From the NCBI RefSeq assembly GCF_950295315.1, contig NC_080179.1, forward strand, positions 65,685,126 through 65,749,125: DNA of 64,000 bases, in the 5' to 3' direction. Positions within the stretch are counted from its first letter, which is position 1; each line of letters begins with the position of its first letter. The notes under the pieces are model-generated. The model was given only the letters and a program-made list of their open reading frames with translations. It was not told the DNA's origin and did not search any database. Origin of the DNA: Erinaceus europaeus. Its lineage: Eukaryota > Chordata > Mammalia > Eulipotyphla > Erinaceidae. The position numbers and the translations under genes were made by a program. Shown piece by piece: positions 21,643 through 32,345 of the stretch.

Positions 21643-22264
21643 GTGGAGAACAGTCTGGAGAACTCTCAGAAGGCTAGAAATGGACCTACCCTATGACCCT
21701 GCAATTCCCCTCCTGGGGATATATCCTAAGGAACCCAACACATCCATCCAAAAAGATCTGTGTACACATATGTTCTTGGCAGCACAATTTGTAATAGCCA
21801 AAACCTGGAAGCAACCCAGGTGTCCAACAACAGATGAGTGGCTGAGCAAATTGTGGTATATATACACAAAGGAATACTACTCAGCTGTAAAAAATGGTGA
21901 CTTCACCGTTTTCAGCCGATCTTGGATGGACTTTGAAAAAATCATGTTGAGTGAAATAAGTCAGAAACAGAAGGATGAATATGGGATGATCTCACTCTCA
22001 GGCCGAAGTTGAAAAACAAGATTAGAAAAGAAAACACAAGTTGAACCTGAAATGGAATTGGAGTATTACACCAAAGTAAAAGACTCTGGGGTGGGTGGGT
22101 GGGTGGGGAGAATACAGGTCCATGAAAGATGACGAATGACATAGTGGGGGTTGTATTGTTAAATGGGAATCTGGGGAATGTTATGCATGTACAAACTATT
22201 GTATTTACTGTTGAATGTAAAACATTAATTCCCCAATAAAGAAATAAATTACTTAAAAAAAAAA
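21643..22264 (+). mobile_element. L1 3' end inserted into the antisense L1, with TSD
   Basis: A 5'-truncated L1 in plus orientation: an open ORF2 C-terminal stretch (21620-22012 frame, residues 'DLPYDPAIPLLGIYPKE' and 'AKTWKQPRCPTTDEWLSKLW'), then the 3' UTR with a (GGGT)n run and the end 'attaattccccaataaagaa' plus poly-A. A 15-bp target-site duplication 'agaagtctcaNatga' (21628-21642 and 22265-22279, one mismatch) proves it inserted into the older antisense L1. It is 622 bp and the youngest-looking L1 in the window. Confidence 0.96.
22088..22108 (+). other. G-quadruplex motif in L1 3' UTR
   Basis: Five G-runs of three or four separated by single T residues on the plus strand. Single-nucleotide loops favour a stable parallel quadruplex. 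G-rich polypurine tracts are a known feature of mammalian L1 3' UTRs; the regular GGGT form is what is seen here. Confidence 0.9.
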
Positions 22265-22279
22265 AGAAGTCTCATATGA

Positions 22280-23490
22280 TATGCTGAATTTCTGCCATGT
22301 CTATTGTGATGTCTCCTTTTTCATTATGATCTGATTTATTTGGCTCTTCCTTTTTTTGTTTTGTGAGTCTGGCAAAAAAAAATTGTCGATTTTGTTCACT
22401 CTTTTGATGAACCAACATTTATTTTCGTTGATCTTGTGTATGGTTTTCTTATTTTCAATATTATTTATTTCTGCCCTAACTTTAGTTATTTCCATCCTGG
22501 TTGCTTTAGGGTTCTTTTGTTCTTCTTCTAGGTGTGCAGTCAGGTTGTTTATTTGTGCTTTTTCTTGTTTCCTAATGTGAGTTTGTATGGCTATGAACTT
22601 CCCTCTCAGTACTGCCTTAGCTGTTTCCCAAATACATTGATAGCTTGTGTCTTCATTTCCATTGAACTCTCGAAACATTTTGATTTCTTCCTTTATTTCC
22701 TCTTTGACCCAGTAGTTGTTAAGTAGTATCCTGTTGAGCTTCCACAGTTTGGGACTATTACTAATCTTTTGTTGATTGTTAAGTGTTAGTTTAATTCCAC
22801 TGTGGGCTGAGAAAATGCTTGTGATGATTTCAATGATCTTGAATTTGCTGTTGCTGTCTTTGTGGCCTAACATATGGTCTATCCTTGAGAATGAGCCATG
22901 TGTACTTGAATAGAATATGTATTCTAGTTTCTTTGGGTGAATGACTATGAAACTGTCCAACAGTTCTAGTTTATCTATCTCCTCATTAGCTCCCTCATTT
23001 CTTTATTGATTTTCTGCCTAGATGATCTGTCAAGTTGAGAAAGTGGGGTGTTGAAGTCCCCTACTATGACTGTGTTGCTGTTAATATATTTCTGTAGCTT
23101 TTTCAGTAGATTTTTGATGTATTTAGATGGCTTCTCACTGGGTGCATCGATGTTAATAATTGTTAAGTCCTCTTGATTGACGGATCCTCTGAGTATTAAG
23201 TAATGTACATTCTATCTTTTTTTTTTCTTTTATTTATTTTCAAGTCAATCGAGTCAGATATGAGAATAGTTGTTCCTGACCTTTTTGGTGGGACATTGGT
23301 TTGTATGATAGTTTTCCATCCTTTCACTTGGAGTCTGTGTTTGTCTTGTTGAGTTAGGTGGGCTTCCTGTAGAAAGAATATTGTTGGGTTGTATTTTTTA
23401 ATACATCTTCCTACTCTGTGCCTTTTAATAGGTGAATTCTGGCCATTGACATTTACTGATATCAAAGATTGATGATATTTTATTGCCATT
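22280..23490 (-). mobile_element. L1 ORF2 5' half (endonuclease domain), antisense, decayed
   Basis: ORF2 of L1 makes an apurinic/apyrimidinic-like endonuclease followed by reverse transcriptase. The minus frame 23196-23489 begins with the endonuclease N-terminus (residues 'NSPIKRHRVGRCIKKYNPTI' and 'FLQEAHLTQQDKHRL'). The 219-residue minus frame at 22301-22960 contains the endonuclease C-terminal motif '[10 protein letters not shown]' followed by the linker to the reverse transcriptase. In-frame stops and shifts separate the two, so the gene is dead. Confidence 0.95.
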
Positions 23491-24700
23491 ATTATAGATT
23501 TTTAGAGTGCTCTGAAATATGGTATATTTATGGTGGTCTGACTGTTTATAGGAAAGCTTTCTGAACTACTTTCAGGGCAGGCTTGGTGATAGTTGATTCT
23601 TTCAACTGTTGCTTGTCTCAGAAGGTTTTTATGCCACCATCTAGTCTGAATAAGAATATAACAGGATACAGTAGTCTTGGTTGAAAGCCTTTCTCTTTGA
23701 GCACTCCATAGATATTTTGCCATTTTCTTCTGGCATGTAGTGTTTGTGTAGAGAAGTCTGCTGCTAATCTTATGGGTTTTTCTCTGTAGGTGACTCTTTG
23801 TTTTTCTCTTGCAGACTTCAGGATCCTTTTGTTATCCTTATTCCTTTCCATTCTAAATATGATGTGTCTTGATGTCTTTAAGTATGGCTTAATTCTGTTT
23901 AGGACCCTCTGGGATTCTTGAACCTGTATGTCTTTGATGTTGTCTAGACTACAGAAGTTCTCAGCTATGATGTCCTGAAGAATGATTTCTTCCCCTCCCT
24001 CTCTTTCTTCCTCTGGTGAGCCAATAATGCATATATTATTTCTTCTGAAGCCATCCTATATGCCTCTGTTGTTTTCAGTATCTCTTAATCACTTTTTGAG
24101 ATATCTTACTTCTCTTTTAGTTGTCTCTAGTTTGTCCTCGATCTTGCTAATTCTGCCTGGCTTATTTATTCTCTTCTCTCTCTTATACTATTTTCTGTAG
24201 TTCATCTATTATGTTACCCTGTTCTGATACTGTTTTAGCTTGTTCAGCTAGCTATGTTCTTAGCTCAGCTATTTCAGCTTTCAGCTCTCTATTAACCTTG
24301 AGATAATTAGTGTTTTCTCAGAGTCTCATTTGTTATTTCTGTATTTCTTATGACAATTCTTTCAAATGCTTTACTCAATCCTGTGACTATTTCCTTAAGA
24401 AGAGTTTGGATGTCAACCTCACTATTTTGTGGTTCAACCTTTGGGGGGGCTTTTAGCTGGTCTTTTCTTCTGGTTCATTTCTTCAATATTTCTTCCTGTT
24501 GGTTTAACCATTTAATATAGTATGTTATGAGGTCCCTCTCTCAGTACTTTTCAAATTACTGATCACTCTTGCCTGGATTGACTTGTGTCTAAGTAAGGTA
24601 CTTAAAGGGTTCACAGTTGTGGAAATTGACAGTTGTTTCAATATTATATTAATCCCTGAGTTGGAGCACAGAGGCAGTTTTGAACTATATGTAGACTTCT
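23491..24700 (-). mobile_element. L1 ORF1 region, antisense, decayed
   Basis: The minus frame at 23618-23851 encodes the conserved C-terminal part of the L1 ORF1 RNA-binding protein (residues 'RILKSAREKQRVTYREKPIR', 'ADFSTQTLHARRKWQNIYGV', 'LYPVIFLFRLDGGIKTF'). ORF1p is the trimeric nucleic-acid chaperone of the L1 particle. The N-terminal coiled-coil part to the right (23.9-24.5 kb) is recognisable only weakly and is broken by stops. Confidence 0.9.
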
Positions 24701-24958
24701 TAGCTTAATACTTACTTCTGACCAAGAGATAAAGCAGGGTAGGGGAGAGATGACACAGTGGTTATGCAAAGAGTTTCTAACACCCAGACGTCAGCACAGG
24801 GCCTCCACCCTGCTGCTCCAGCCTCTGAGGGCAGTAGCAATGGAGACTCACAGTTGTATTTGGTGAGTCTTAGGGGAGTCCTCTCCTTCCTTCAGCAGTC
24901 TTTTTGTTGGTAAAGCAGACTGGAGGTGGTGCCTCAACTAGTAAACTGCCAGACTGTT
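24701..24958 (-). mobile_element. L1 5' UTR region, antisense
   Basis: Between ORF1 and the inserted LTR; G+C content rises and 'ctgctgctccagcc' type words appear. A short segment at about 24738-24800 ('gagatgacacagtggttatg') resembles the head of SINE family C and may be a fragment inserted here. Confidence 0.55.
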
Positions 24959-24964
24959 ACCAGC

Positions 24965-25407
24965 TGTTGGTATGCATGAGACCCCTTCTGTTTCATTTGG
25001 TTTAAATCCCCCCTGCTTAACACTATTCTATTTACATAACCACTGTTAATAAGTTCCACCTCCCTCCAGGGCATTTGTGGTTCAGTGATAGGATTCTCGC
25101 CTGCTCCACCCCCTCCTTGTCACACCCTGATCCCTTCTTTGTCACACTCTGATTTTTACCAGTCACTTTTCTCTCCACCCTCTCTATGTCACATCCTGTT
25201 TCCACCCTACTTGGGAAGTATATATAAAGACAGCATTGTGAGTTTTAGAGTACTTTACCTTGAGTTTAGCTTAGCTCGTCTTAGGTTGTGCTGTGTCCTG
25301 CATGAATAAAGAGATACTGCCTACAGCTCAACCATGAGTCCCTGGTTGTCTGTTACCCGCCCGTGAAGCCAGCCCGGCGAAAACAACATAACCCGTCGAA
25401 AACGACA
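24965..25407 (+). mobile_element. Solo LTR of an endogenous retrovirus, with 6-bp TSD
   Basis: A 443-bp element starting TGTTGG and ending CGACA, flanked by the perfect 6-bp duplication 'accagc' (24959-24964, 25408-25413). It has a TATA box (tatataaa, 25220-25227) and a polyadenylation signal AATAAA (25305-25310) followed by a U5-like end 'ttacccgcccgtgaagccag'. No internal retroviral genes flank it, so it is a solo LTR left by recombination between the two LTRs of a provirus. It shares its start and U5 end with the minus-strand LTR at 43.6 kb. Short open frames inside it are not genes. Confidence 0.9.
25220..25310 (+). promoter_or_regulatory. LTR TATA box and poly(A) signal
   Basis: TATA box at 25220-25227 and AATAAA at 25305-25310 lie 78 bp apart, a normal distance for a retroviral LTR core promoter with a short R region. 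Whether the promoter is active cannot be judged. Confidence 0.7.
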
Positions 25408-25413
25408 ACCAGC

Positions 25414-25618
25414 TACTCAACTCTCCTTAGGCTCCTCCCTGTCCAAGAGCCACATGTGTTTGCACTCACCAGTAGTTTAGTGGATCCCAGAAGCTGTTCT
25501 ATTCCTGCCTGTTGCAGGCCCAGGTTCACCTTTGGTATTCCTAGTTGACCTGGGAGAGGAGAGGAGAGAAACACTGCTGCTGCTGCTCCATAGTCCTGCC
25601 TCTGGACTATACTCTACT
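25414..25618 (-). mobile_element. L1 5' end, antisense, right of the solo LTR
   Basis: Continues the L1 5' UTR interrupted by the LTR. On the minus strand it starts near 'ccagaggcaggactatggag' followed by a 'cagcagcag' run. The right boundary at about 25618 would be the L1 5' end if the element was full length at its 5' side. Confidence 0.6.
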
Positions 25619-25619
25619 T

Positions 25620-26081
25620 TTCAATAGTAAGTTAAATGTCTATTTTCATTACCATATATTTATTCATTCATTTATCAATCCTCTTAATTTTTTAATTATT
25701 GATTTTAAATAATTATGGATTTAAAGAAAGATATAAAAATAGTAAAGATGTCTTATATAGATGTCTTATGTATCCTTTATTCACTTTATCCCAATGGTTA
25801 TATCTTATATAACTGCAGTATAACATCAAAACTGTAACATTTATACAATATATGTGTAGTTCTATGGCATTTTATTAACTGTGCAGATTCATGTAAGTAC
25901 CACTTCTATTAATGCAGACTATTCATTCCATCACCAGAAAAATTGCCATCATGGAACTTTTTTGACTATTTTTACTATTTTTTTTTTTTTTACTATTTTA
26001 CTATTTATTACCCTTTTACTATCTTCCACACCGTTCTCAATTTTTGGCAATCTATAATTTGTTCTTCCACAGGTTACACTT
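25620..26081. other. AT-rich unique DNA
   Basis: Contains repeated 'tttttactatt' units at 25963-26015, no other element. Confidence 0.5.
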
Positions 26082-26416
26082 CTTTTTTTGCCTCCAGGGT
26101 TTTTACTGGGGCTCAGTGCTTGCACTATGAATCCGCTTCTCCTGGAGGCTATTTTTCCCATTTTTGTTGCCCTTGTTTGCTGTTGTGCTTTTTGTAGTTA
26201 TTATTGTCATAGCTGTTGTTGCTATTGGATAGGACAGAGATAAATAGAGAGAGAAGGGGAAGACAGAGGAGAGAAAGACACCAGCAGACCTGCTTCACCA
26301 CTTGTAAAGTGATCTCCTGCAGACGGGGAGCCTGGGGCTTGAACCGAGATCCTTATACTGGCCCTTGTGCTTTGCACCATGTACGCTTAACCTGCTATGC
26401 TACTGCTGGACTCCCC
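26082..26416 (-). mobile_element. Hedgehog-type SINE, long A1/A3 form, antisense
   Basis: Poly-T, 'gcctccagggtttttactgg', 'gaatccgcttctcctggagg', the TTATTG-rich tail complement, 'gacctgcttcaccacttgta', B-box complement 'ggggcttgaaccgagat', and 'gctactgctggactcccc'. Full-length. Confidence 0.94.
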
Positions 26417-26576
26417 ATGTCTTCTTTTTAATGCATGCTCATTTATTTTTGATCTTAATATCCTCACCCAGATAGTTAAGGGTAAAAAATACAGGGACAT
26501 AAATATCTTCTTGTTAGTTTGTTTGTTTTGCTTTGCTAGAGTTTCACTGTGCTCTGGGTTCACTTTTTTTTTGAAT

Positions 26577-26795
26577 GAAAGAGAGAGAGAGAGAGAGAGA
26601 GAAGGTAAGCAAAAGAGTGAGATTGAGAGAGTTGCAGAAGATACACACATTGGGAGGAAGAAACATCACAACACTGAGTCTTCACTTACTGTCATAATAC
26701 TCCCATATGATGGACCAGGGACTCAAGCCTCAACAATGCACAAAGCAAAGCAGATAACCACCCATATGAGTTATCTCATCAGCAGGAATATATGT
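26577..26795 (-). mobile_element. Old tRNA-type SINE (family D), antisense
   Basis: GA repeat, 'agagttgcagaagatacaca', 'ggaccagggactcaagcctc' and 'gagttatctcatcagc'. Same order as copies at 29.8 and 38.3 kb. A TG microsatellite follows at 26792-26813. Confidence 0.6.
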
Positions 26796-26949
26796 GTGTG
26801 TGTGTGTGTGTGTATCTTACTGTGTTTTATTCTAATATTTATTCTGGAGGATAGAAAACTGATATCTTTCAGGGTTATCAGGTAGATTCCCCTACTTTAC
26901 TTTCAGCACTCCATTTAAAAGCTGGGTTTTTATTTGTTTTTGCTTTTTT

Positions 26950-27178
26950 TAAAGATTTATTTTACTTGACCATCATTTTATTTGATAGAACAGAGTGAAA
27001 TTGAGAGGAAAGAGAGAGAGGGAGAAGGGGGGGAGAAAGAGAGACAGAGTGAGAGAGAGAGAGGCCTGAAACACTACCACTTCTGAAGCTTTCCCCCTGT
27101 AGGTGGGGACTGGGGGCTTGAACACTGATCCTTTTGCAGGGTAATCCATGCATTTATCAGGTGTGCCAACACCCAGTC
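26950..27178 (-). mobile_element. Hedgehog-type SINE, family A2, antisense
   Basis: 'gatagaacagagtgaaattg', GA stretch, 'ggtggggactgggggcttga', 'caggtgtgccaacacccag'. Confidence 0.9.
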
Positions 27179-27199
27179 ACGTTTTTTTTTTTTTTTGGT

Positions 27200-28683
27200 T
27201 TATGTTTTTAAATGGAACTTTCAATTCAGCATCCTGCTAAAATTCTAATAAAAAATCTTTTTTTGTTAATAATACTTTATTATTCGTTAGCGATAGACAG
27301 TGAACATTATGTGATGATGTCAATCAATGTACTGAAAATGGATTATAAATGAAATAAAGGCTAAGGAACAGATATTTCAATATGAATGAAATCATAATGC
27401 TTTATAAGAAACCTATCGTGTTACAGTGTTTTGAAGGCATTATTTATTGTAGAATTTGCATCCTTTGTGAATAGCTATGTAAAATTAACAGCTGGATGGA
27501 GTTGCAGAATGGTTTACTAACCAGTTCTGTTTCATAAACAATTGTTCCAGATGCACTGACTTGATTTCTCAAAGAGCTGCTGACAACTTTGTGAAGACCT
27601 TGAAAAACATTTTACTCCAAAAAACAATTCTCCTAGGACTGCATACAGTTTCAATGTTTATTTTAACTGCCTTTTATTGACAGTATATTTTCATTTCAAT
27701 TGTTGGCTTCAGAAATATTTACCAACCCTTGGAAAAATGATTTGCATTTCAGCAGACTCCTTAGCTGTTAAGACTTCATCCCTGCTACTTGTCTCCTGAC
27801 ATCATGTCTTAAGTCTGAAATCAGGATTATTTGAAATTGGACTGATTGTAACATCATAGAAAGTGAAGAGCTGGAGCAAAGCTGCAACTGAGTTTCAATA
27901 GACATTAATTCCATTTCTAATCTATTCTGTATTTATAAAGCACCACCAAGCATCCTTTACCAATTGTAGAATATTCTTTATGTTCCTTGATAATATTCGT
28001 GAAGAGGAAATCATTTAACGCCTAACAAACACCTGGACTGTAAGAGCCTTTAACTATGCAAAATAGGGTACAAAAGGTCTCAGATTAACCAGTATTTTAG
28101 CATAAACAATTACTTTATCATAGTTCAAGAATACAAATATTACTATAAAAACATTTCATATCAAAATATACCTTGATGATAAAAGCGATGACATCTATTT
28201 TTTTTTCACATAGCTTCATTAGGCAATTTTGATCAATAGTGACATGCAAAAAATATGTTGCCTTACTAAGGACTGAGTGTCAGTAATTTAGTTCTATTAT
28301 AACATTATAAAAAGAACTGAAGGATATGTATAAGCCATACCTGAAGGAGACATTATAAGGCAGATTTCATTGTCACCTATTAATCATTTATAATAAAAGC
28401 AAAGGCGCTATAAAATATGTATTAAACACCATTAGGTAATGTTGCTATTACCATTTCTTTTGAATATACAATTAAGTCTTGGGAAGATTTACAAGCCCTA
28501 TTACTCCCCCTCCCCCAACATGTCTCTACTAAAATTGCATATTAGTTCTGGTGATATATCTGGAGAAGCAATATGTGAAAGATTATAAAGTAAAAGGAAG
28601 TGAGTAGGGGATTCTCAAATAAAAATGAAGAGTATATTGAAAAAAATCACTGACATTTTGTTAACATATTTTGGTCAGTTTTT
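27200..28683. other. SINE-free unique block
   Basis: About 1.5 kb with no recognised repeat in a SINE-dense neighbourhood. The middle (27450-28040) has more complex sequence with an octamer-like 'atttgcat' at about 27742-27749 and runs of AT-rich transcription-factor-like words. It could be conserved noncoding DNA; I see no credible exon. Confidence 0.4.
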
Positions 28684-28699
28684 GCCTTAGTATTTATTT

Positions 28700-29039
28700 A
28701 TGCATTTATTTATTTATTACCTCCAGGGGTATTGCTGGGGCTTGGTGCCTGCACTACACATCCACTGCTCCTGGAGGCTATTTTTTCCCCTTTTTCTTGA
28801 CCTTGTTGTTTATCATCATTGTTATTATTATTGTTGTTGCTGGCACTGTTGCTAGATAAGACAGAGAGAAATTGAGAGAGGAGGGGAAGACAGATAGGGG
28901 TAGAGAAAGACACCTGAAGACCTGCTTTACCGCTCATGAAGCAATCCTCCTGCAGGTGGGGAGCAGGGGGCTTGAACTGGGATCCTTATGCAGGTCCTTG
29001 CGTTTTGAGTCATGTGTTCTACCACCTGCCCCACCCCCG
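28700..29039 (-). mobile_element. Hedgehog-type SINE, long form, antisense, with TSD
   Basis: 'acctccaggggtattgctgg' to 'ctgccccacccccgg'; all family parts are present. 'cttagtattta' occurs at both ends (28686 and 29041), a target-site duplication. Confidence 0.94.
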
Positions 29040-29126
29040 GCTTAGTATTTAAACAAATCTGTTTTTCAACCAGGCAATTTGTTCAATATTGTTTGTTTTA
29101 TTTCATGATATAGAAATGAAATAAAG

Positions 29127-29346
29127 GGGGAGTGGTGTACCTGGTTAAGCATACACATTATAGGGCTCGAGGACCCAGGTTCAAGCCTCTGGTCTCCACC
29201 TGTGTGTGGGGGAAAAAAAACCTCATCAAACTTCCATTAGTGGTGAAGCAGGACTGCAGGTATCTCTGTCTCTCTCCCTGTCAAACTATCTCTCCCCTCT
29301 CATTTTCTCTGTCTCTATCCAATAATAAATAAATAAATAAAATATT
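29127..29346 (+). mobile_element. Hedgehog-type SINE, family A2, with TSD
   Basis: 'gggggagtggtgtacctggt' head, 'caggttcaagcctctggtct' B-box, CT segment, 'aataataaataaataaat' tail; flanked by repeats of 'aaatgaaataaa' (29115 and 29355). Confidence 0.92.
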
Positions 29347-29359
29347 AGAAATATAAATG

Positions 29360-29780
29360 AAATAAAGTTTTTGTCAGCAGAATCGAAGATATAAACTATA
29401 TTTGAAGATTTTTAGTTTACTGACTAAATGTCAACATGACTTCTCATTTAACTACTAGCATATGCATTTTGGAGTCATCAGAATACGGGCTAAAATATCA
29501 ATTATATATATATATATTTTCATTGCAATGATATTGGTCAAATTGTTGACCCAATCTGCATTAGACTGTTCTCATCCATGAAATAAGAATATTAGCTCTG
29601 CTCTATAGAAATGACTGATATTTAGACTACATGAGAGTGAATATATTCAGATACACTACATGCTCAACAAAGTTTCATTTCTTTCATTTTTAATGTGGTC
29701 CCAAGTAAAAAACCCAAATATCCCTCCATGTGTGATATTACTGAGAAGTCTCCCAGCCTGACTTTTATTCTCTGTCTTTT
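29360..29780. other. AT-rich unique DNA
   Basis: Contains a short AT run at 29503-29518; nothing else recognised. Confidence 0.5.
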
Positions 29781-29991
29781 GAGATAGGAGGAGGAAAGGG
29801 AAAAATAAGAGAGAGAGAGAGAGAGACAGAGAGATGAGCCAGACAGAGAGACACCATAGTTCCACCTTTAGCATTCACAGAACTCACTCAGTACTATAGA
29901 CGGCACTCCCCTGAGGTGCTTAACACTGAGCCTAGGGCCTCATGCTTGGTAAGGAGTTTGATGTACCCCACTGAGTTACCTCCTGGCCCCT
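29781..29991 (-). mobile_element. Old tRNA-type SINE (family D), antisense
   Basis: GA repeat, 'gacaccatagttccaccttt', 'gcctagggcctcatgcttgg', 'actgagttacctcctggccc'. Confidence 0.65.
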
Positions 29992-30018
29992 TTCTTTTTC
30001 TTCTTTTTTCTAAAGTGA

Positions 30019-30208
30019 TTTTTTAATTTACTATTGGACAGAGACAGACAGAAATTGAGAAGAGAAGGGGAGAGAGGGAAGGAGACAGACACCTGCAGAC
30101 CTGCTTAACCACTCGTGAAGCTTTTCCTCTACAGGTGGTGACCAGGGGCTTGAACCCGGGTCCTTGTGCAATGTGTGCTCTTAACCAGGTGCACCACCTC
30201 CTGGCCCT
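30019..30208 (-). mobile_element. Hedgehog-type SINE, family A2, antisense
   Basis: 'ggacagagacagacagaaat' to 'aggtgcaccacctcctggcc', all parts present. Confidence 0.93.
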
Positions 30209-30214
30209 TTCTTA

Positions 30215-30635
30215 TTTCCTCTTTATTCATCCCTGCTTTATCATTCTGATATTATTCTTTAGAGGTTCTGTCGTCTTTGCTGTTTTAGAGTCACTATTCC
30301 TAGAATTTCTACTTCAAGCTCAACAAGATCGTTTACCAGGTGGGCTGTTTGCATTGCCATGTATATAACCAAGTTGGACCTATGCATGATGCTATGACAA
30401 AAGACTGTGAGCATTCTCTATTTCTCCCTTTCTAAATGCAACATGTGGCCCAGAGCTATGATACTGTGTACTTGAAAGATCTCAGTACCTAAATCAATAA
30501 TAAAATAGAAATTTAAGTCCTGACTTTATATTTTCTCCCAGAAAATCCCATAATTTCTATTACTACTTAAGACTAGATGCCATCCAAACACATATACATA
30601 TATACAACTCAGCTCTCTTATACCACTTATCTTAT
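30215..30635. other. Unique DNA
   Basis: No recognised element; the open frame ending at 30368 begins in the preceding SINE and is not credible as a gene. Confidence 0.5.
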
Positions 30636-30934
30636 GGTGGTACACTTGGTTAAGTGAACATAGTACTAAGCACAAGGACCCATGCAAGGATCCCAGTTCA
30701 AGCCCCCAGCTCCCCACCTGCAGGGGGGGTCACTTCACAAGTGGTGAAGCAGGCCTGCTGGTGTCTCTCTGTATCTCTCCTTCTTTATCTCCCCTTCCTC
30801 TCTCAATTTCTCTGTATCCTATGCAATAAAAGAGAAAAATGGCTGTCAGGAACAGTGGATTCCTGGTGTAGGCACCAAGCCCCAGCAATAACCCTGGAGG
30901 CAAAATACATACATACATACATAAATAAATAAAG
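30636..30934 (+). mobile_element. Hedgehog-type SINE, family A3
   Basis: 'gtggtacacttggttaagtg' head, B-box 'agttcaagcccccagctc', A3 tail 'ggaacagtggattcctggtg ... aataaccctggaggcaaa', then an 'acat/aaat' tail. Confidence 0.93.
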
Positions 30935-31314
30935 TGATGGGCATGGGCGTGCCTAGTTCCATTTCAGATGACACATTTTCTAATAAAGTTTTAGGAACTA
31001 GACATATACTTAGGGTGCTGTGTACAGGTGTACATGTAGCCATAAGCTTATGCCAGACATATCTTGAATATCAGGAAGCACTTCAAAACTATCATACCTG
31101 GAACAATAATGACCCACACATTTCTTTTTTTTTTTTTAGTCTGTATCTTAGCTGTTAGTAGTCCTATACCCTCAGTCAGCCAAATAGTCGAAAAATAGTT
31201 TCCTTATCTCCTCTTTATTAAAATCAGTCTCACTTCTGATTTTTTCCTCCCCTCATTTATGTCACAGTCTTACTGACTACAACCCACACTGTCATCATTT
31301 AAAAATTTTTTTTT

Positions 31315-31575
31315 TAAATATTTATTTATTTTCCCTTTTGTTGCTCTTGTTTTTCATTGTTGTTGTTATTGATGTCGTCATTGTTAGGACAGAGAAATGG
31401 AGAGAGAAGGGGAAGACAGAGAGGGGGAGAGAAGGACAAACACCTGCAGACCTGCTTCACCACTTGTGAAGCAACTCCCCTGCAGGTGGGGAGCTGGGGA
31501 CTCAAACCGGGATCCTTGCCAGTCCTTGCTCTTTGCGCCATGTATGCTTAACCTGCTGCGCTACTGCGACTCCCT
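31315..31575 (-). mobile_element. Hedgehog-type SINE, family A1, antisense
   Basis: 'ccttttgttgctcttgtttt', 'cacctgcagacctgcttcac', 'ggtggggagctggggactca', 'gctgcgctactgcgactccc'. The head is close to the family form. Confidence 0.93.
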
Positions 31576-31980
31576 CTGTGACCGTTTTATAGTCCCTCTG
31601 AATATGTTCCTTAAGATTTTTTTCTGCCTATTTTAATAATGGCCCCTCAAAATGTACAAAATAAAACTGAAGTGCAAAGTACCATATTTGCTGCATTTTA
31701 TTCATGATATTGCTCTCTATGTAGGTTATCCACTGCACTGAATCTCACATTAGCTGAATATGGAAGTTGATTTCTTAAAAGCATTCATGACATCTCACAG
31801 GCAAAAACAGTTAATCTATTTTTTTTGTTTAATAATATTTTTAAAATGTATATTTCGCTATTTTTCCATGTTATTGTAATTGATCAGTTTATGTAAATAA
31901 ATTACATTATATTTTCTATTGCATAGACAGTGCTGTGCAAGTAGAATTAGGGTTTATCTCATTCTGTAGAATTTTTAAAA

Positions 31981-32057
31981 AAATATATTTATTTATTTAT
32001 TATTGGATAGAGACAGAAAGAAATTGAGAGGGGATGGGAAGATAGAGAGGAAGTAAC
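31981..32057 (-). mobile_element. SINE tail fragment, antisense
   Basis: Only the tail side 'tatttattattggatagaga' and 'gaaattgagaggggatggga' remain. Confidence 0.7.
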
Positions 32058-32295
32058 TTATTTTTTAGTTACTTTATAAATTACATAGTGGGAAGGTTTA
32101 AAAAAGTCATTCAATAAATTGTGTTAATTTATAGAGTGAATGAGTTAAGGGGCATCTTTTCAGCCTGCTACAGAGATGTGCAAATTAAATGTTAACCTTA
32201 CAGTGCAATGATATGGAAATAAATTACTGGTTTTTTTTTTATTATGTGTAAGGTTTTATGAATTGGCTATAAACTACTACTTACTTTTTAGTGAG

Positions 32296-32297
<2 letters not shown>

Positions 32298-32342
<45 letters not shown>
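32298..32342. repeat. (TA)n microsatellite
   Basis: About 22 TA units. Confidence 0.97.

Positions 32343-32345
<3 letters not shown>

Noticed and set aside
21620..22012. 130-codon plus frame as a host gene
   Set aside because: It is the L1 ORF2 C-terminus, followed by the L1 3' UTR and poly-A and flanked by a TSD.
22301..22960. 219-codon minus frame as a host gene
   Set aside because: Contains the L1 endonuclease C-terminal motif [10 protein letters not shown] and sits between other L1 ORF2 parts; it is a decayed transposon.
24965..25407. Intact endogenous retrovirus
   Set aside because: No gag, pol or env sequence lies next to either LTR in the window; both are solo LTRs.
25085..25548. 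Open frames of 61-74 codons
   Set aside because: They lie in the solo LTR and the adjoining L1 5' end and resemble no protein.
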